Positions 22,730 to 34,405 are shown, counted from the stretch's first letter. The stretch: 64,000 bases of DNA from Rhodocollybia butyracea (GCA_015501585.1 JADNRY010000316.1:1-64000), one strand, 5' to 3'. Notes: generated by a model not told the origin, from the sequence alone. Numbers and translations: made by a program.

Positions 22730-23722
22730 AGAGCAAACTCAGAGCTTTCTGGGGTCGTGCATGACGCTTATATATTATGGCTACTCAGTATACTGTAATA
22801 GAAATGAGAGTTTTAAGTAAAGCGAATACAAGGAGGACCGGGGATCGGAAGTGGACTGGGTACAAGGGCGGTGCTTCTGGGTAGACCTGGCAGACCCTGG
22901 CAGACCTAGACTCGAGCCAGTAGTTTCTTGTTGACACTTTGATGACTGACGATCAGCCGTGTCGGTGAAACATCACAACTCTACAGCAGGGACTGGTTCG
23001 AGTCTATGGCAGACCCAGCATGGTGCTTCGACGGTCCTGAGTACAAATGAGCTGCATCCGAGTTCAACGGACGTGGTTGCACCAAAAAAATAACTCGTCT
23101 TCCATCAGCCATCAAAGTAACCTGAGCGTGGTTTCACTACTGTTTGTACGTGCATGGCTGTTCTCCTTTGTTCTCCTCATGGAAATCATGAGGGCATCAT
23201 CAGATGCTCCCACTGAGGAGATCAGAATCGTGATACCCCTTACTGCCGCCACAGCTGGTGTGCGCCACTGCGCGTTTTAGTGAGAAATGAAGAGGTCCTA
23301 GTGGGTGAAATGGAAGTGGGCACCAATGTAGGCTACACTCTCGAACTCCAGCACCTCTCTGGCCAGTGTGATTGTAGGGAGGATCAGGGGAAGTGCACCG
23401 AAGATCATTACTTATGGTGCGAAACTCTCATTTACATAATGCGCGTTTTGTCGGATGGTCCATCATACCTACCCAGACCTACCCTTGCTTGCTTGTACTT
23501 GGCGTGTGTATTGGCAATACTCGATAGTAAATCTTTCTGTGCCAACTTATCATACATACATATGTCCATTGCATCGAGGTTATAAGGGAAACGAAAGAGC
23601 GAACTTTTCCCCAACTGCTGGTTCAGTTCACTCGCCTCGACTCAACTCTCGCGCCCATTTGTCGCCAGTGTCTCATCTCCAACACTCCTCTCACACAGCC
23701 GTATCTCATTATCTCCCTCAAA
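22730..23722. repeat. Upstream block of secreted-protein unit 1
   Basis: Repeats with the corresponding regions of units 2 (26,940-27,737) and 3 (29,757-30,335). About 23,092-23,370 is essentially identical to 29,799-30,075, whereas 23,511-23,610 is essentially identical to 27,532-27,630. A 60-residue frame ending at 23,280 is identical in units 1 and 3, but it has no credible independent start and is probably not a gene. Confidence 0.65.
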
Positions 23723-24501
23723 ATGTTCTTCACACGTCACTCGCTGGCTTTCGTCCTCCTCGCGGTACTTATTTCCCCTGCGTGTGCTATACCAACGCCG
23801 GTAAGACATATGATGCATCAATTTTGGTTTATTGACTTTCTCCAAAATAGAAAACACTCGTGCGACGAACTGCTACTTTGATAGATTATTCAGTGCAAGC
23901 GCTCGCCGCAGACGGTATTCAACCAGTAAAAGCCACACCCGAAGTAGAAGACCACATTAAGTACTTCATTGTTGGTATCGCGCCAAGAATGGGAGCTGAG
24001 AAGTCAGTGGATCCGGACCTCATAGGATTTGACGGGGGACAACCCCAACATGGCTCCTCAAACACACATCGCTTCCTGCTCGAAGGAGGCAAGTCCTGTG
24101 AGCCTAATGACCACTGGACATGTCTTGCATATGTCTCCATCCCAACAAAGGATGAGCTCCATGGGCTTCCTCCCAACACTATCTTTGGTGCAGTTATCGC
24201 CCGTCAGGTTGTCAGCACCAATGAGCATCATTATCGCGAGTTCCAGTTCCCGCAGTCGTCGCCGAAAGCCCAAGAGCTCCAGGATAAGTCATATCTCGAC
24301 TTTCTGACGGGGACGGGAAGTGTGAAGATAGAAGATTGGTTGGAAGGCCTGGCTAGGCCTGAGGCTGCTCACAAACCTTCCAAGGTTGTCCAAAACGCTG
24401 CAGCTATTTCGCTTTCCCGGAAACAAACAGGCCCCAAACGTCCCCATTCGCCGTCAGATTCGGATGAGAAGCCAGCGAAGAACGTGAAGACAGGGAATTA
24501 A
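23723..24501 (+). CDS. Small secreted protein SSP1, intact paralogue
   Basis: Two exons: 23,723-23,800 and 23,851-24,501, with a 50-nt intron (gtaaga..aatag). The product is 242 residues. Exon 1 encodes a classical signal peptide: basic start MFFTRHS, hydrophobic core, and a likely cut after PACA. The next residues end in LVRR, a dibasic site of the sort cut by Kex2 in the Golgi, so a short pro-segment is inferred. The mature part of about 205 residues is hydrophilic, with few Cys and no domain I recognise. The C-terminal tail (GPKRPHSPSDSDEKPAKNVK) is basic and looks like a bipartite nuclear-import signal; whether it acts is unknown. Paralogues follow at 27,738 and 30,844. A role as a secreted effector-like protein is a guess from architecture and copy number only. 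Confidence 0.75.
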
Positions 24502-25019
24502 GGATAACTGGCGGGGTTGTGATACGATACTTGTAATGCAACCTAGATGTGGTACTAAATGGGAGAGTCTTGCTTCTTCAGCGCTGAGTGCTGAGATTTT
24601 GCTATATCTGTGTGTGTGACCAGCGAAGCCTAAGACGAAACTCACCGTGCTTCTTCCTCTCACCCAGCTAAACCTCTGTACACATACAACTCTGACCTAG
24701 ATCGATCTGAAGCCAGCTAACGTCGCGCATCCGGACCCCTGTGTCGGAGTTCTTATTGCAAAGGGAGAACGAGGTGTATATGCCCGATTGAAGATTCATC
24801 TACTTACGTGTCGATACGACGTTAAGTTCAGTTATATTCGAAAACGATTCGGACAAGTAATGATGCAGAGCCTACCCGACTGACCGAATCAGATATCAAA
24901 TACCACATACACTGGCTTGAACGCGGTATTTCCTGGCCACACCCCTCTCTCAAACGTCTCAAGCTTCAACTCCTGCCACAGCGCTTCCTTTCGTCTGCTA
25001 GGGTTGGGCCCCTATCCCA
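24502..25019. repeat. Downstream block of secreted-protein unit 1
   Basis: Non-coding sequence resembling 28,510-28,960 and 31,630-32,100 (shared motifs 'gtggtactaaatggga', 'cagagttcttattgcaaag', 'tgcagagcctacccgac'). It belongs to the tandemly duplicated unit. Confidence 0.55.
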
Positions 25020-25390
25020 TGGTATGAATTTGAGCTATCGCCCCCTTCTCCATTCTCCGGTATCCAAAAACGATGCTGCGATAAAAGAAGTCCGAGATTT
25101 TACAACAGCGAATTTTGTTCTCTCGGGACTCAGTGGTTTCTCGGACAGTGCCGCACTTGCGAGCCCCACTCTCTTCTCGGTCCATACCAGACTAAACTGT
25201 AGAGTTCATGCCTTCAATACCAACGTCTACCGTGTCCTTGGCTACTGCAACAAGTGGACATAACCGGAGTTTCCACTCAAGTCCTCCCTCAAGCATGCGT
25301 TGCTTGTCAACGGAGATATCAACGAAAGACTCGTGTCCAAACTTGCATCGGACATGAAGGTTGCTCGGGGTGTTGGCAAAACAGGGCCTG
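25020..25390. repeat. Module F remnant, copy 1
   Basis: The segment from 'accaacgtctaccgtgtccttggctac' through 'ggagtttccactcaagtcctccctc' recurs at 29,030-29,200, 45,585-45,790 and 59,485-59,640. A forward frame (25,024-25,263) is open but not conserved in the other copies. Coding status is unresolved. Confidence 0.45.
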
Positions 25391-25399
25391 AGTGATGTT

Positions 25400-26450
25400 C
25401 TATGTCGTTACCGTTGACGAGTGGCTGTAGCGGTGTTGGGCATGTGAGAGGGATCGTGGGTTTTGAGATGAGCGGAGAGCTGATGAGAGGGAGGGTAAAA
25501 TCAATCAGAGGTCCTAATAGCTTGGGATCCCGTAGCTCACCTGCACAACTTTCGTTCTATTCTGTCTTTCATCGAACCCCGCTACACTCCGTATAGTAGT
25601 CTCACCAGGCCGGAACACAGGCTTAATAAATGCCAGTACGGTGACTTTCACATTGTCTTTGCTGCAGACGCAATTGTCGTGAGAAACACCATAGAACCGC
25701 AGGGAAGACATTGCACTCACCTTCTAGGGGTAGAATCTCTACGCCTCACTGCACCCGTCCACGAGAATAGGATCATTGCTCTCCTCGCGCTCCCTCTTAG
25801 TCTCCCAACCTTAAACTTCATCGTTACCATCACCATCACCAGAGACGGGGCGGGATCGTAGTCGGAGTCCTTGAGGTCAAAGTCATAGTCATAGTCGGAG
25901 ACGCGGCTGAACATTAATGGTGAATGTTTGAACAACGGCGGACATTTAAAGTCCTTGGTGATATGATCGGCAAGCTGAAAGAGGGCATTGTGATGATTCG
26001 TTGAGCTCAATTTTGAAACCGTAAAAACACCAGTAGCTAGATTCTAGAAGCGGAGGATTCCAATTAGCGCTTGACTATCGTTAGTCGATGCATGGAGAAG
26101 CAAACTTACTGGATGCCTGAGCACTCCTTGAGTCCGTCATTTCCGTTTAGGCCACGGAGTGTCTAGTATGATGCATATGATGCACCGCGGACCACATAGG
26201 CCAGGTAATTTCAGCAGGCTCGGCATATCTGTGATTATAGTTTACAAAAGTAAGTATATCGTGGTCTAACAGTAGAGCGAAAACATACCTGGGCAGCCTC
26301 GTAAATTTCCACAATTTTGAAAGTCGTCATCAAGTCGGTTTGAAGATTTGAAAGCACTGAACAGATCTTTGGAATATCATATGCATTATAGAACAGGTAG
26401 AGTGTACCAACAGCTTTTGTTTGACTTGTGCTTTGATCCTATATTAGACT
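25400..26450 (-). pseudogene. Family R gene remnant, copy 1
   Basis: Sequence shared with 32,150-33,750, 40,000-40,750 and shorter pieces. Reverse-strand reading order: DLFSAFKSSNRL (about 26,350), a clear 'gtatgttttcgctc' donor, an acidic stretch DYDYDFDLKDSDYDPAPS (about 25,890-25,850), then NVKVTVLAFIKPVF (about 25,650) and GFDERQNRTKVV. No complete frame or recognised domain. Product unknown; it is a repeated, decayed gene. Confidence 0.4.
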
Positions 26451-26939
26451 TTTGTTAGCTACTAAACAGTGAGGCGACAATAGGCGCTCGTGATCTGTCA
26501 CTGTGATAACCACCTTGTGAATGCCTTAGGATCGATAAGCTACTACCGGATGTGCGACAGAACAATACTTTCTGAGGCAGAGTCATACTACACAAAGGAA
26601 GTACAAATCTAGATGGGCAAAAGGACGAAGTAGGGTTCAAAGTAGAAGCAACAGGCCGGTGAGTACGGGGTACTGAGTACTGAGTTTTCATCGATTGTCT
26701 TCAGTGTTGTTCTTCCGAGTTGGTTGCATAGTATTTAATGGCAGATGTAGTGGAAGCTCAGTGCTGCAGAACTCAGGAAAATTTATTCAGTTCGCAGCTT
26801 TTGGCTAACAATAAGACTGGGATTTATTTGAAATCGCTACCACCCCCTCCTGCTTCCTTCGTTAACATCGTACCTTTGGGTCCGGAAATTTCTTCCGCAA
26901 AGCTTGCCCGGTAGCTGTAAGAAGATAGTGTCGAAGACA
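26451..26939. other. Intergenic, nothing recognised
   Basis: No gene or strong repeat seen apart from weak similarity to 33,750-33,900 at its left side. Confidence 0.4.
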
Positions 26940-27737
26940 GCCATTGGTTCAGAGCTTTCTGGGGTCGTGCATGATGCTCACATATAATGGTGACTATTAT
27001 ACTGTAATAGAAATGAGAGCATTTTAAAGCAAATAGAAGGAGAATCGGAAGTGGACTGGGTACAAGGTCGGTGCTTCTGGGCAGACCTGGCAGACCCAAC
27101 TGCTTCGACGGTCTTGAGTACAAATGAGCTGTACCCGAGTTCAACGGATGTGCTATCCACTGTTTGTACGTGCACGGCCTCCCTTATTCTCCTCATGGAC
27201 ATTGGAAACCGGCGCGCGCATCTGATAATGTCTCATCTGAGGAGATCACAATTGTGATACCCCTTACCGCCACCACAGCTGGTATACCCGTTATAACTGA
27301 AGAGGTCCCGCCGCGGGTGGGTGAAATGGAAGTGCACACCAATGATATAGGCTACCCACTCTCGAAACCCCTCCCTGGTCAGTGTGATTGTTGGGAGGGT
27401 CAAGGGAGGTGTACCGAAAATCATTACTTATGGTGCAAACCATTTACATAACGCGCGTTTTGTCGGATGGTCCATCATACCTACCCTTGCTTGTACCCTT
27501 GCTTGCTTGTACTTGGCGTGTTTCGTGTATTGGCAATACTCGATAGTAAATCTTTCTGTGCCAACTTATCATACATACATATGTCCATTGCATCGAGGTT
27601 ATAAGGGAAACGAAAGAGCGAACTTTTCCCCCAACTGCTGGTTCAGTTCACTCGACTCGACTCTCGCGCCCATTTGTCGCCAGTATCTCATCTCCAACAC
27701 TCCTCTCACACAGCCGTATCTCATTATCTCCCTCAAA
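26940..27737. repeat. Upstream block of secreted-protein unit 2
   Basis: Matches 22,730-23,722. The part nearest the gene (27,532-27,730) is nearly identical to unit 1, while the distal part is clearly more diverged. Confidence 0.6.
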
Positions 27738-28537
27738 ATGTTCTTCACACGTCACTCGCTGGCTTTCGTCCTCTTAGCGGTACTCATTTCCCCTGCGTGT
27801 GCTATACCAACGCCGGTAAGACATACTTACATGTTGCATCGATTCTTGTTTATTGACTTTTTCCAAAACTAGAAAACACTTGTGCGACGAACTGGTCACG
27901 GGATACATTATACAGCGCGTTCATTCAACAAACACGGCACTCCAGAAAAAGCCACACCCGAAGTTGAGGCCGCCATTGCGGACTTAATCAGCGGCCTGGC
28001 GCCAAGTATGCATAATCATTACGAAGTGAGTCAAGGCAACATAGACTATCAGCCAGAGCAGGGGGAACTTCCCAAAGACCCCTCGAGAGTGCATCGTTTC
28101 CAGTTCGAAACCAGGAAAGGCGCTTGTGGTGGCGTTTGGAAATGTTATGCATATGTCTTCATCCTAGAGAAGGACAATGATCCTCATAAGACTATATTTG
28201 GTGCAGTTCTTGCGAGCGCTGGGGCCGGTACCAAGGATCAGGTTTTTCAGTTGTACGAACGCCCACTCCGGATTCTCTCGACCCAGCGGAAGCCAAAGAA
28301 CTCCACGATAAGGCATATCTCGAGTTTCTGACGAGTCCGCCGGTAGAAGATTGGGTGGAAAACATGGCTAAGCCTGCTCACAAACCTTCCGATGTGGTCA
28401 AAAAGGCCGCAGCTATTTTGCTTTCCCGGAAACAAACAGCCGCCAAACGTCCCCTTCGCCGTCGTTGGATGGGAAGACACCGAAGAACGCGAGGACAGGG
28501 AATTAAGGATAACTGGCGGGATTGTTATACGCTGTAA
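27738..28537 (+). pseudogene. Secreted-protein paralogue SSP2, frameshifted
   Basis: Exon 1 (27,738-27,815) encodes the same signal peptide as SSP1. The intron is 27,816-27,872 and exon 2 starts KTLVRR. The frame runs well until about 28,258, then reads into a stop at 28,329-28,331. Shifting frame near 28,265 restores the family sequence (DSLDPAEAKELHDKAYLEFL, then PVEDWVENMAKPAHKPSDVV) up to a stop at 28,537. The restored tail is far more Arg-rich than in SSP1 and has no counterpart of the SSP1 ending, so a second change near the end is likely. A sequencing error at the first site cannot be excluded. As it stands the gene would give a truncated product. Confidence 0.65.
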
Positions 28538-29240
28538 TTCAACCTAGATTTGGTACTAAATGGGATCTTGATTCTTGAGCGCTGAGCTTTTGCTATATCT
28601 GTTATTTAAATGTGTAGCGAAGAACAAGACTGGAGACATGAACTGACTGTGCTTCTTCCTCTCACCCATCTAACCCTCCTCTGTACACATACGACTCTGA
28701 CCATTATTAGTCCGAGCGAGCTAATGTTGCACATCCGCCGCAGACCCTGTGACAGAGTTCTTATTCACAAAGGAAGAACGAGATGTATATACATCACTGA
28801 AGATTCATCTACTAAGTACTTACATGTCGATATAAGACTACACAGTAGTTCAGGTATATTCGAAAACAATTTGAACAAGTAATTTAACCACCGGATGCAG
28901 AGCCTACCCGACCAGATACCAAATACCACGTCCACCAGCTTGAACGCGGCCACAACTCACCGGCACTTCACACTCTATCGTCTCATATTGAGGCCTTCCA
29001 TGCTGAGCCCGACTATCCTCTCGGTCCATCGCCTGCCGTGTCCTTGGCTACTGCAACGAGTGCACGTAATCGGAGTTCCCACTCGAGTCCTCCCTCCAGC
29101 GTGCGTTTCTGGTCGTTGGAGACATCGGGAAGAGTTGTCTCTGAGTTGGGATGCGGGACTGGCATCGGAGGGTATCTTAGCGTAAAGGTTGTTAGGAGCG
29201 TCGGTAGGACAAAGTTTAGTTGATGGGTAGCTCTAGTAGT
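28538..29240. repeat. Downstream block of unit 2 with module F copy 2
   Basis: 28,538-28,960 matches the region behind SSP1. 28,960-29,240 is module F ('ctgccgtgtccttggctactgcaac', 'gagtcctccctccagcgtgcg'). Confidence 0.5.
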
Positions 29241-29249
29241 GTTGGGCAT

Positions 29250-29620
29250 AGTAGATATCGAATAAGGGAGAGATTCGTGGGAGGGTTTCGTGGGTTTTGA
29301 GTGATGAGAGGGAGGGTAAAATCGATCAGAGGTCCTGATAGCTTACGCACCAGTAGCGTACCTGGATAACTCTCGCTTGACTCAGTCTTTCATCGAACCC
29401 CACTATGCCCCGTATAGTCTTACCAAGCCAGAATGCACTCAATAAACGTCGGGGCACAGTGACTTTGACACCATCTTTATGTACTGCAGACGTAATTAGA
29501 ACCACTATCAAAGCACTGGGAAGATATCACACCCACCTTTCTTGGGATTCCTGGGTACTAATCAGCAAAACGTGGGTGAACTGGAGCCGTCAAGACTCAA
29601 GAGGCTAGTGAGATCTGGAT
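29250..29620 (-). pseudogene. Family R remnant, copy 2 (partial)
   Basis: The reverse strand reads a segment with GVKVTVPRRLLSAFWL and IVGFDERLSQARVIQV, matching the last part of copy 1. The N-terminal half of the family is missing. Confidence 0.4.
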
Positions 29621-29756
29621 CTTGGATATGATTCCCACGGAGGGGGTCTCCCTATTTTAGGAAGGAGCGCACGTGAGGTTTATCGGCAGCTCAACGGCAT
29701 TACCGCAGATTATCCGCCATCAATAAATATTGACATGGTTTGCGCTCTTTTGCTTT

Positions 29757-30335
29757 TCTCTCGTCCAAGTTCAACGGACGTGGTTGCACCAAAAATAACT
29801 CGTCTTCCATCAGCCATCAAAGTAACCTGAGCGTGGTTTCACTACTGTTTGTACGTGCATGGCTGTTCTCCTTTGTTCTCCTCATGGAAATCATGAGGGC
29901 ATCATCAGATGCTCCCACTGAGGAGATCAGAATCGTGATACCCCTTACTGCCGCCACAGCTGGTGTGCGCCACTGCGCGTTTTAGTGAGAAATGAAGAGG
30001 TCCTAGTGGGTGAAATGGAAGTGGGCACCAATGTAGGCTACACTCTCGAACTCCAGCACCTCTCTGGCCAGTGTGACTATGGGAGGGTCAGGGGAAGTGC
30101 ACCGAAAGTCATTACTTATCATGATGATGCGAACTCTTTGTAACAGTTTGTAACGCCCGTTTTGTCGGGTCATACCCTGCCCTTCAAGCTTGCTTGTACT
30201 TGGCGTGTTTCGTGCATTGGCAATACTCGATAGTTAATCTTGCCGCGCCAACTTATCATACATGCATATGTCCATTGCCTCGAGAATAGAAGGGAAACGG
30301 AAGAGCAAACTTTTCCTTAACTGCTGGTTCAGTTA
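29757..30335. repeat. Upstream block of secreted-protein unit 3
   Basis: 29,799-30,075 is essentially identical to 23,092-23,370 of unit 1. The part after 30,100 is more diverged. Confidence 0.65.
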
Positions 30336-30754
30336 CAGCGCTGTCAGAAAATAATGTCAGTCGCAAAAAAGAAAAGAAAAAAAAAGAAAAAAAAAAGAAA
30401 TAGGTACGCGAGGATTGATGCGCTGATGCTTGATGGCCGATCCGTTTTGCGCTCTGAGATTTGCGCTTCCAGAGTACATTCCCTTCTTTTTGTGCTTGCT
30501 GGCCCTTTACCGGTACTTATAACCAAGTCTTAGATTAATCTCGAGTATTTCTGTCCTCAATATGGGCTTCAGATACTGGCTAATATGTGGGAAGCCCATG
30601 ACTAAGTTGGGAAGACAAGGGAGGATTTTGTTAGGATGGAGGAGGATGGAGCACTTTCAATTGCTTGACCCTTCACATCAAACATTGATGCTCGCGTACC
30701 TATTTCTTTTTTCGCGTTCTTTTTTGCGACTGACATTATTTTCTGACAGCGCTG
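30336..30754. mobile_element. 419-bp MITE, Tc1/mariner type with TA target duplication
   Basis: Left end CAGCGCTGTCAG.. and right end ..CTGACAGCGCTG form terminal inverted repeats that are perfect for about 38 bp and continue after a purine-rich interruption ('aaataggtacgcgag' in both arms). TA flanks each side (30,334-30,335 and 30,755-30,756). The homologous positions of units 1 and 2 read 'ggttcagttcactcg' without any insert. No coding capacity. It sits about 90 bp upstream of the SSP3 start codon. Confidence 0.88.
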
Positions 30755-30843
30755 TAACTCGCCTCGACTCGACTCTCGCGGTCATTTGTCGCCAGTATCT
30801 CATCTCTCCTCTCACACAGCCGTATCTCATTATCTTCCTTAAA

Positions 30844-31638
30844 ATGTTCTTCACACGTCACTCGCTGGCCTTCGTCTTCCTCGCGGTACTCGTTTCCCCT
30901 GCGTGTGCTATACCAACGCCGGTAAGACATACATGATGCATCGATTCTGGCTTATTGACTTTTTCCAAAACTAGAAAGCACTTGTGCGACGAGATGCTGC
31001 CGTGCGAGTTTATACAGTGCAATCGCTCGCCGAAGACGGTATTCAACTAGTAAAAACCCCATCCAAAGTGCAGGAAGACATTAGGGACTTCATTATTGTT
31101 ATCGCGCCAAGTATGAACGCTGAGAACTGAGTGCTTCCGAGAAACATAGGATTTGATGGGGGGCAGCCCCAAAAAGGCTCCTCGAGCATGCATCGTTTCC
31201 AGCTCAAAGGAGGCAAGTTCTGTGATTCTAAACAGCATTGGACATGTGTTGCATATGTCTTCATCCCAACGGAGGATGAGCTCGCTCAGCTTCCTCCCCA
31301 CACTATGTTTGGTGCAGTTATCGCCAGACAAGTTATCACTGGCACCAAGGATCATCATTATCGCGAGTTCCAATTCCCGCAGTCGCCGGAAGCCAAAGAA
31401 CTCCAGGATAAGTCATATCTCGACTTTCTGACGACTCCGTCGATAGAAGATTGGGTGGAAAACATGGCTAAGCCTGCTCACAATCCTTCCGATACTGTCA
31501 AAAAGGCTGCAGCTATTTTGCTGTCCCAGAAGCAAACGTCCGTCAAACGTCCCCCTCGCCATCGAATTTGGATGAGCAGAATGGGAAGCCAGTGAAGAAA
31601 GCAAAGATAGCAAAGACAGGGAATTAAGGATAGCTGGT
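30844..31638 (+). pseudogene. Secreted-protein paralogue SSP3, nonsense mutation
   Basis: Exon 1 is 30,844-30,921 (signal peptide nearly identical to SSP1); the intron is 30,922-30,974; exon 2 begins with KALVRR. A TGA at 31,128-31,130 stops the frame after 77 residues. The same frame then continues with good family similarity (IGFDGGQPQKGSSSMHRF...) to about 31,548. A one-base change in a run of C near 31,550 diverts the original frame to a stop at about 31,595, while the alternative frame yields the family ending KPVKKAKIAKTGN and TAA near 31,627. So one nonsense codon and one frameshift separate it from a working gene. The MITE upstream may also have altered its promoter. Confidence 0.7.
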
Positions 31639-32149
31639 GGGGTTGTTATACGCTGTGATTCAACCTAGATCTGTTACTAAATGGGATCTTGATTCTTGAG
31701 CGCTATATCTGCTATTTAAATGTGTGGCCAGCGAAGAACAAGACTGAAGACGAAAACTCACCGTGCTTCTTCCTCTCGCCCATCTGGCCCTCCTCTGTAC
31801 ACGTACGACTCTGACCATTATTGGTCCGAAGCGAGCTAATGTCGCACATCCGCCCGCAGACCCTGTGGCAGAGTTCTTATTGCAAAAGGAGAACGAGGTG
31901 TATATACTTCATTGAAAATTCATCTACTTACATGTTGATACGATATAAAAACTACACAGTAAGTTCAGTTAATTTCGAAAAACAATTCGGACAAGTAATT
32001 TAACCACGGGATGCAGAGCCTACCCGACCAGATACCAAATACCACGTCCACCAGCTTGAACAGGGCCAAAACCTCACCGGCATTTCACACTCTATTGTCT
32101 CACAGCGAGGTTCCACGCTGAGCCCCACTATCCTCTCGTCCATTGGGTG

Positions 32150-33750
32150 CGAGGGATTCGTGGGTTTTGAGATAAGCGAAGAGCTGACGAGAGGGAGGGT
32201 AAAATCAATCAGGGGTCCTAATAGCTTAGGAACCAGTAGCGTACCTGGATAGCTCTCGCTCTACTCCGTCTTTCATCGAACCCCGCTAGGCCCCGTATAA
32301 TCTTACCAAGCCAGAACGCCCTCGATAAACGTCGGCACGATGACTTTGACACCATCTTTATGTACTGCAGACGCGATTGTCATGAGAACCACTATCGAAG
32401 CACTGGGAAGACGTCACACTCACCTTTCTTGAGATCCCAGGGTAGAATCTCCACCACCTCGGTGCACCTGGTGACCTGCCTACGAAGATAGGTTCATTGC
32501 TCTCCTCGCGCTCACTCTGTCTCCCGGCCTTCATCGTTACCATTACCCGAGCCAGAGGCGGGGCGGGGTCGTGATCGGAGTCGTTGAGGTCAAAGTCGCA
32601 ATCACCGTCAAAACCGTAGTCAGGCCCTTGAGGTCGCGAGTGAAACCGTAAATTTTACCGAGCTTGCAAGTGATAAGGATAGTTGTAGAACCCGTATCGA
32701 TAATCAATCCTACTACTCTACGACTTCAGAAGAACACAATTCTTCGCTTCAAACCAATGCGTCCTTCGGAACCTGATTGCGATGGCATACCAGAGTGCCG
32801 ACCAAGACCGGTTGCCTATTCTCCCCAAGAACCTCACACTTGTGTTTTCCGTCGGATTCCAAACAGAAGTACTACCGATGAGGCTAGCTGGAGAACCTGT
32901 ATCTGTATTTTGCCTCCCTTTATCTCGCTGGATAGACGAATCATCATGATGCTCTCTTTGAGCTTGCAGGCCGTGTATCACTAGGGACTAGCGTCAACTG
33001 GCACCGCTGCTCTTCACCATTGATAGTGACGAAGGTTACGATTCCAGGAATAGGAGAAGTGCTACGAGCGGTAGAACTGAGTTGAGCTTCGTCGATATGG
33101 GATAAGCATTCGAGTAATCCGAGTCGTGCAGCTGAGAGACACAAATCGGAAGATAGAGGAGGAGGTAGTCGACTGGTTTCATCTTCGAGGACATCCGGTC
33201 GGTTTGTATAAATTCTACATCATTGCCTCGAGCGATTCTGTATGTTTTAGAAAAGATGAGAACAAGTATCATGTAGACTTGAGAATTCACGCACGAATGT
33301 CTAGTCACTCTGTGCAGAGCCTCAAACACAGTGTTCTTGATTTCAATCCATAAAACACTATTAGCAAGAAGGAAATACCTTGAGAATTCCAAGATGATAG
33401 AATTAGCACTGGACTGTCACTCAAGACGCATGCAAAAACCGACTTACTGCATGCCCGAGCACTCCTTCTATCCCATTTCACGGTGTCTATTAATACGATG
33501 CGGCGCGGACCAACGTGCAGGCGCCAGATAGATTCTGTAGACTCAGTATATCTATGTACAGTTTGAAAAGTAAGTATACCGTAGTCTAATAGTAGAGCGA
33601 AAACACACCTGCAACCTCATAAAATTTCCACAACTTTGGTCTGAAAGTCGATTTGAATGTATTCTTGGCTTTATAAGCACTGAATAGATCCTTGGGGCAT
33701 CTCAGGTAGCATTTTCCGACAGTTTTGGTCGACTCTTGCGTGGTTTGATC
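32150..33750 (-). pseudogene. Family R gene remnant, copy 3 (longest)
   Basis: Best alignment to copy 1 over 33,430-33,690 (shared 'cctgagcactcctt', 'gtaagtata(t/c)cgt(a/g)gtcta', 'agtagagcgaaaaca'), where the reverse strand reads FSAYKAKNTFKSTFRPKLWK before a gtgtgttttcgctc donor. Further on, SIPGIVTFVTINGEEQRCQL (about 33,050) is conserved with 40,440-40,490, and the DFDLNDSDHDPAP stretch lies at about 32,590-32,550. Numerous stops. Unknown product. Confidence 0.4.
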
Positions 33751-33913
33751 CTGTAGACGTCTTTGGGTTGTTGGTAAACGCAGGTGGCAATAGGCGCTCG
33801 TACATCAATGATTCGAATTTCGAACACTTCGATAAGATAATCACCTTCTATCATCTCCCCCGATGTGCGACCTTGGAAGGATGTCCTCGATCTGAGCCAT
33901 CGAAGCTTCCGCC

Positions 33914-34405
33914 TCAGGATGTCTCTCCAGTTGGCAGTGACCAGGGACTATGCTTATTATCGCAGACTTGCTCTACCTTTGCCAGTAGAACTTGAAACCC
34001 TGTTGCAGGAGACAATTCAACTAGACAGCTTGTACCTGTGCTTTTTGTCATGTTTGGGTCGAGCTCGATTGAGCTTGTAGGTATGGCAGGGTATGGCTGT
34101 TTAGGAACTGACATACATATTGCTTTTGCACATAAATTAAGAGTAGCGGTATAGCAACAGGAACACATCCAACGGCCCATTGTAAGAGAGCACAAAGGTA
34201 CACAGAGTCTCGCAGCTAATTGTAGCGAAGATCGGTCTGAGAGTAAGTTTGAGATGAATTGATAGAAAGTTTGAAACGATGAAGACAGAAAAAAGATGGT
34301 ATTTTTTAGTTCGGCCAGTCTGGCGTCGTTCACATCACTGGAGAGCCGGTGAGAGTGGAGAGCCGGCGAGAGTGGTAGAGCAGGAGTAGTAGCAGTAGCA
34401 GTCAA
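33914..34405 (-). other. Long reverse-strand open frame, unknown
   Basis: 163 codons open without ATG at the start. The first third is Ser/Thr/Ala-rich and then contains an amphipathic stretch (AELKNTIFFLSSSFQTFYQF). A Cys-rich piece (MCSCCYT) follows. No family recognised; could be a chance frame. Confidence 0.2.

Noticed and set aside
22980..23005. 'ggttcgagtc' resembling a tRNA T-loop
   Set aside because: The bases on either side do not form the 5-bp T-stem, and no acceptor or anticodon stems fit around it.
23047..23280. Hydrophobic 77-codon frame, identical over 60 residues in unit 3 (29,740-29,985), as a membrane peptide gene
   Set aside because: The DNA itself is essentially identical there, so identity of the peptide is no evidence of coding. 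Unit 2 does not keep the frame.
33036..33392. 118-codon reverse frame as an intact gene
   Set aside because: It crosses family R material in a frame that is not the one conserved among R copies, and it lacks a plausible start context.
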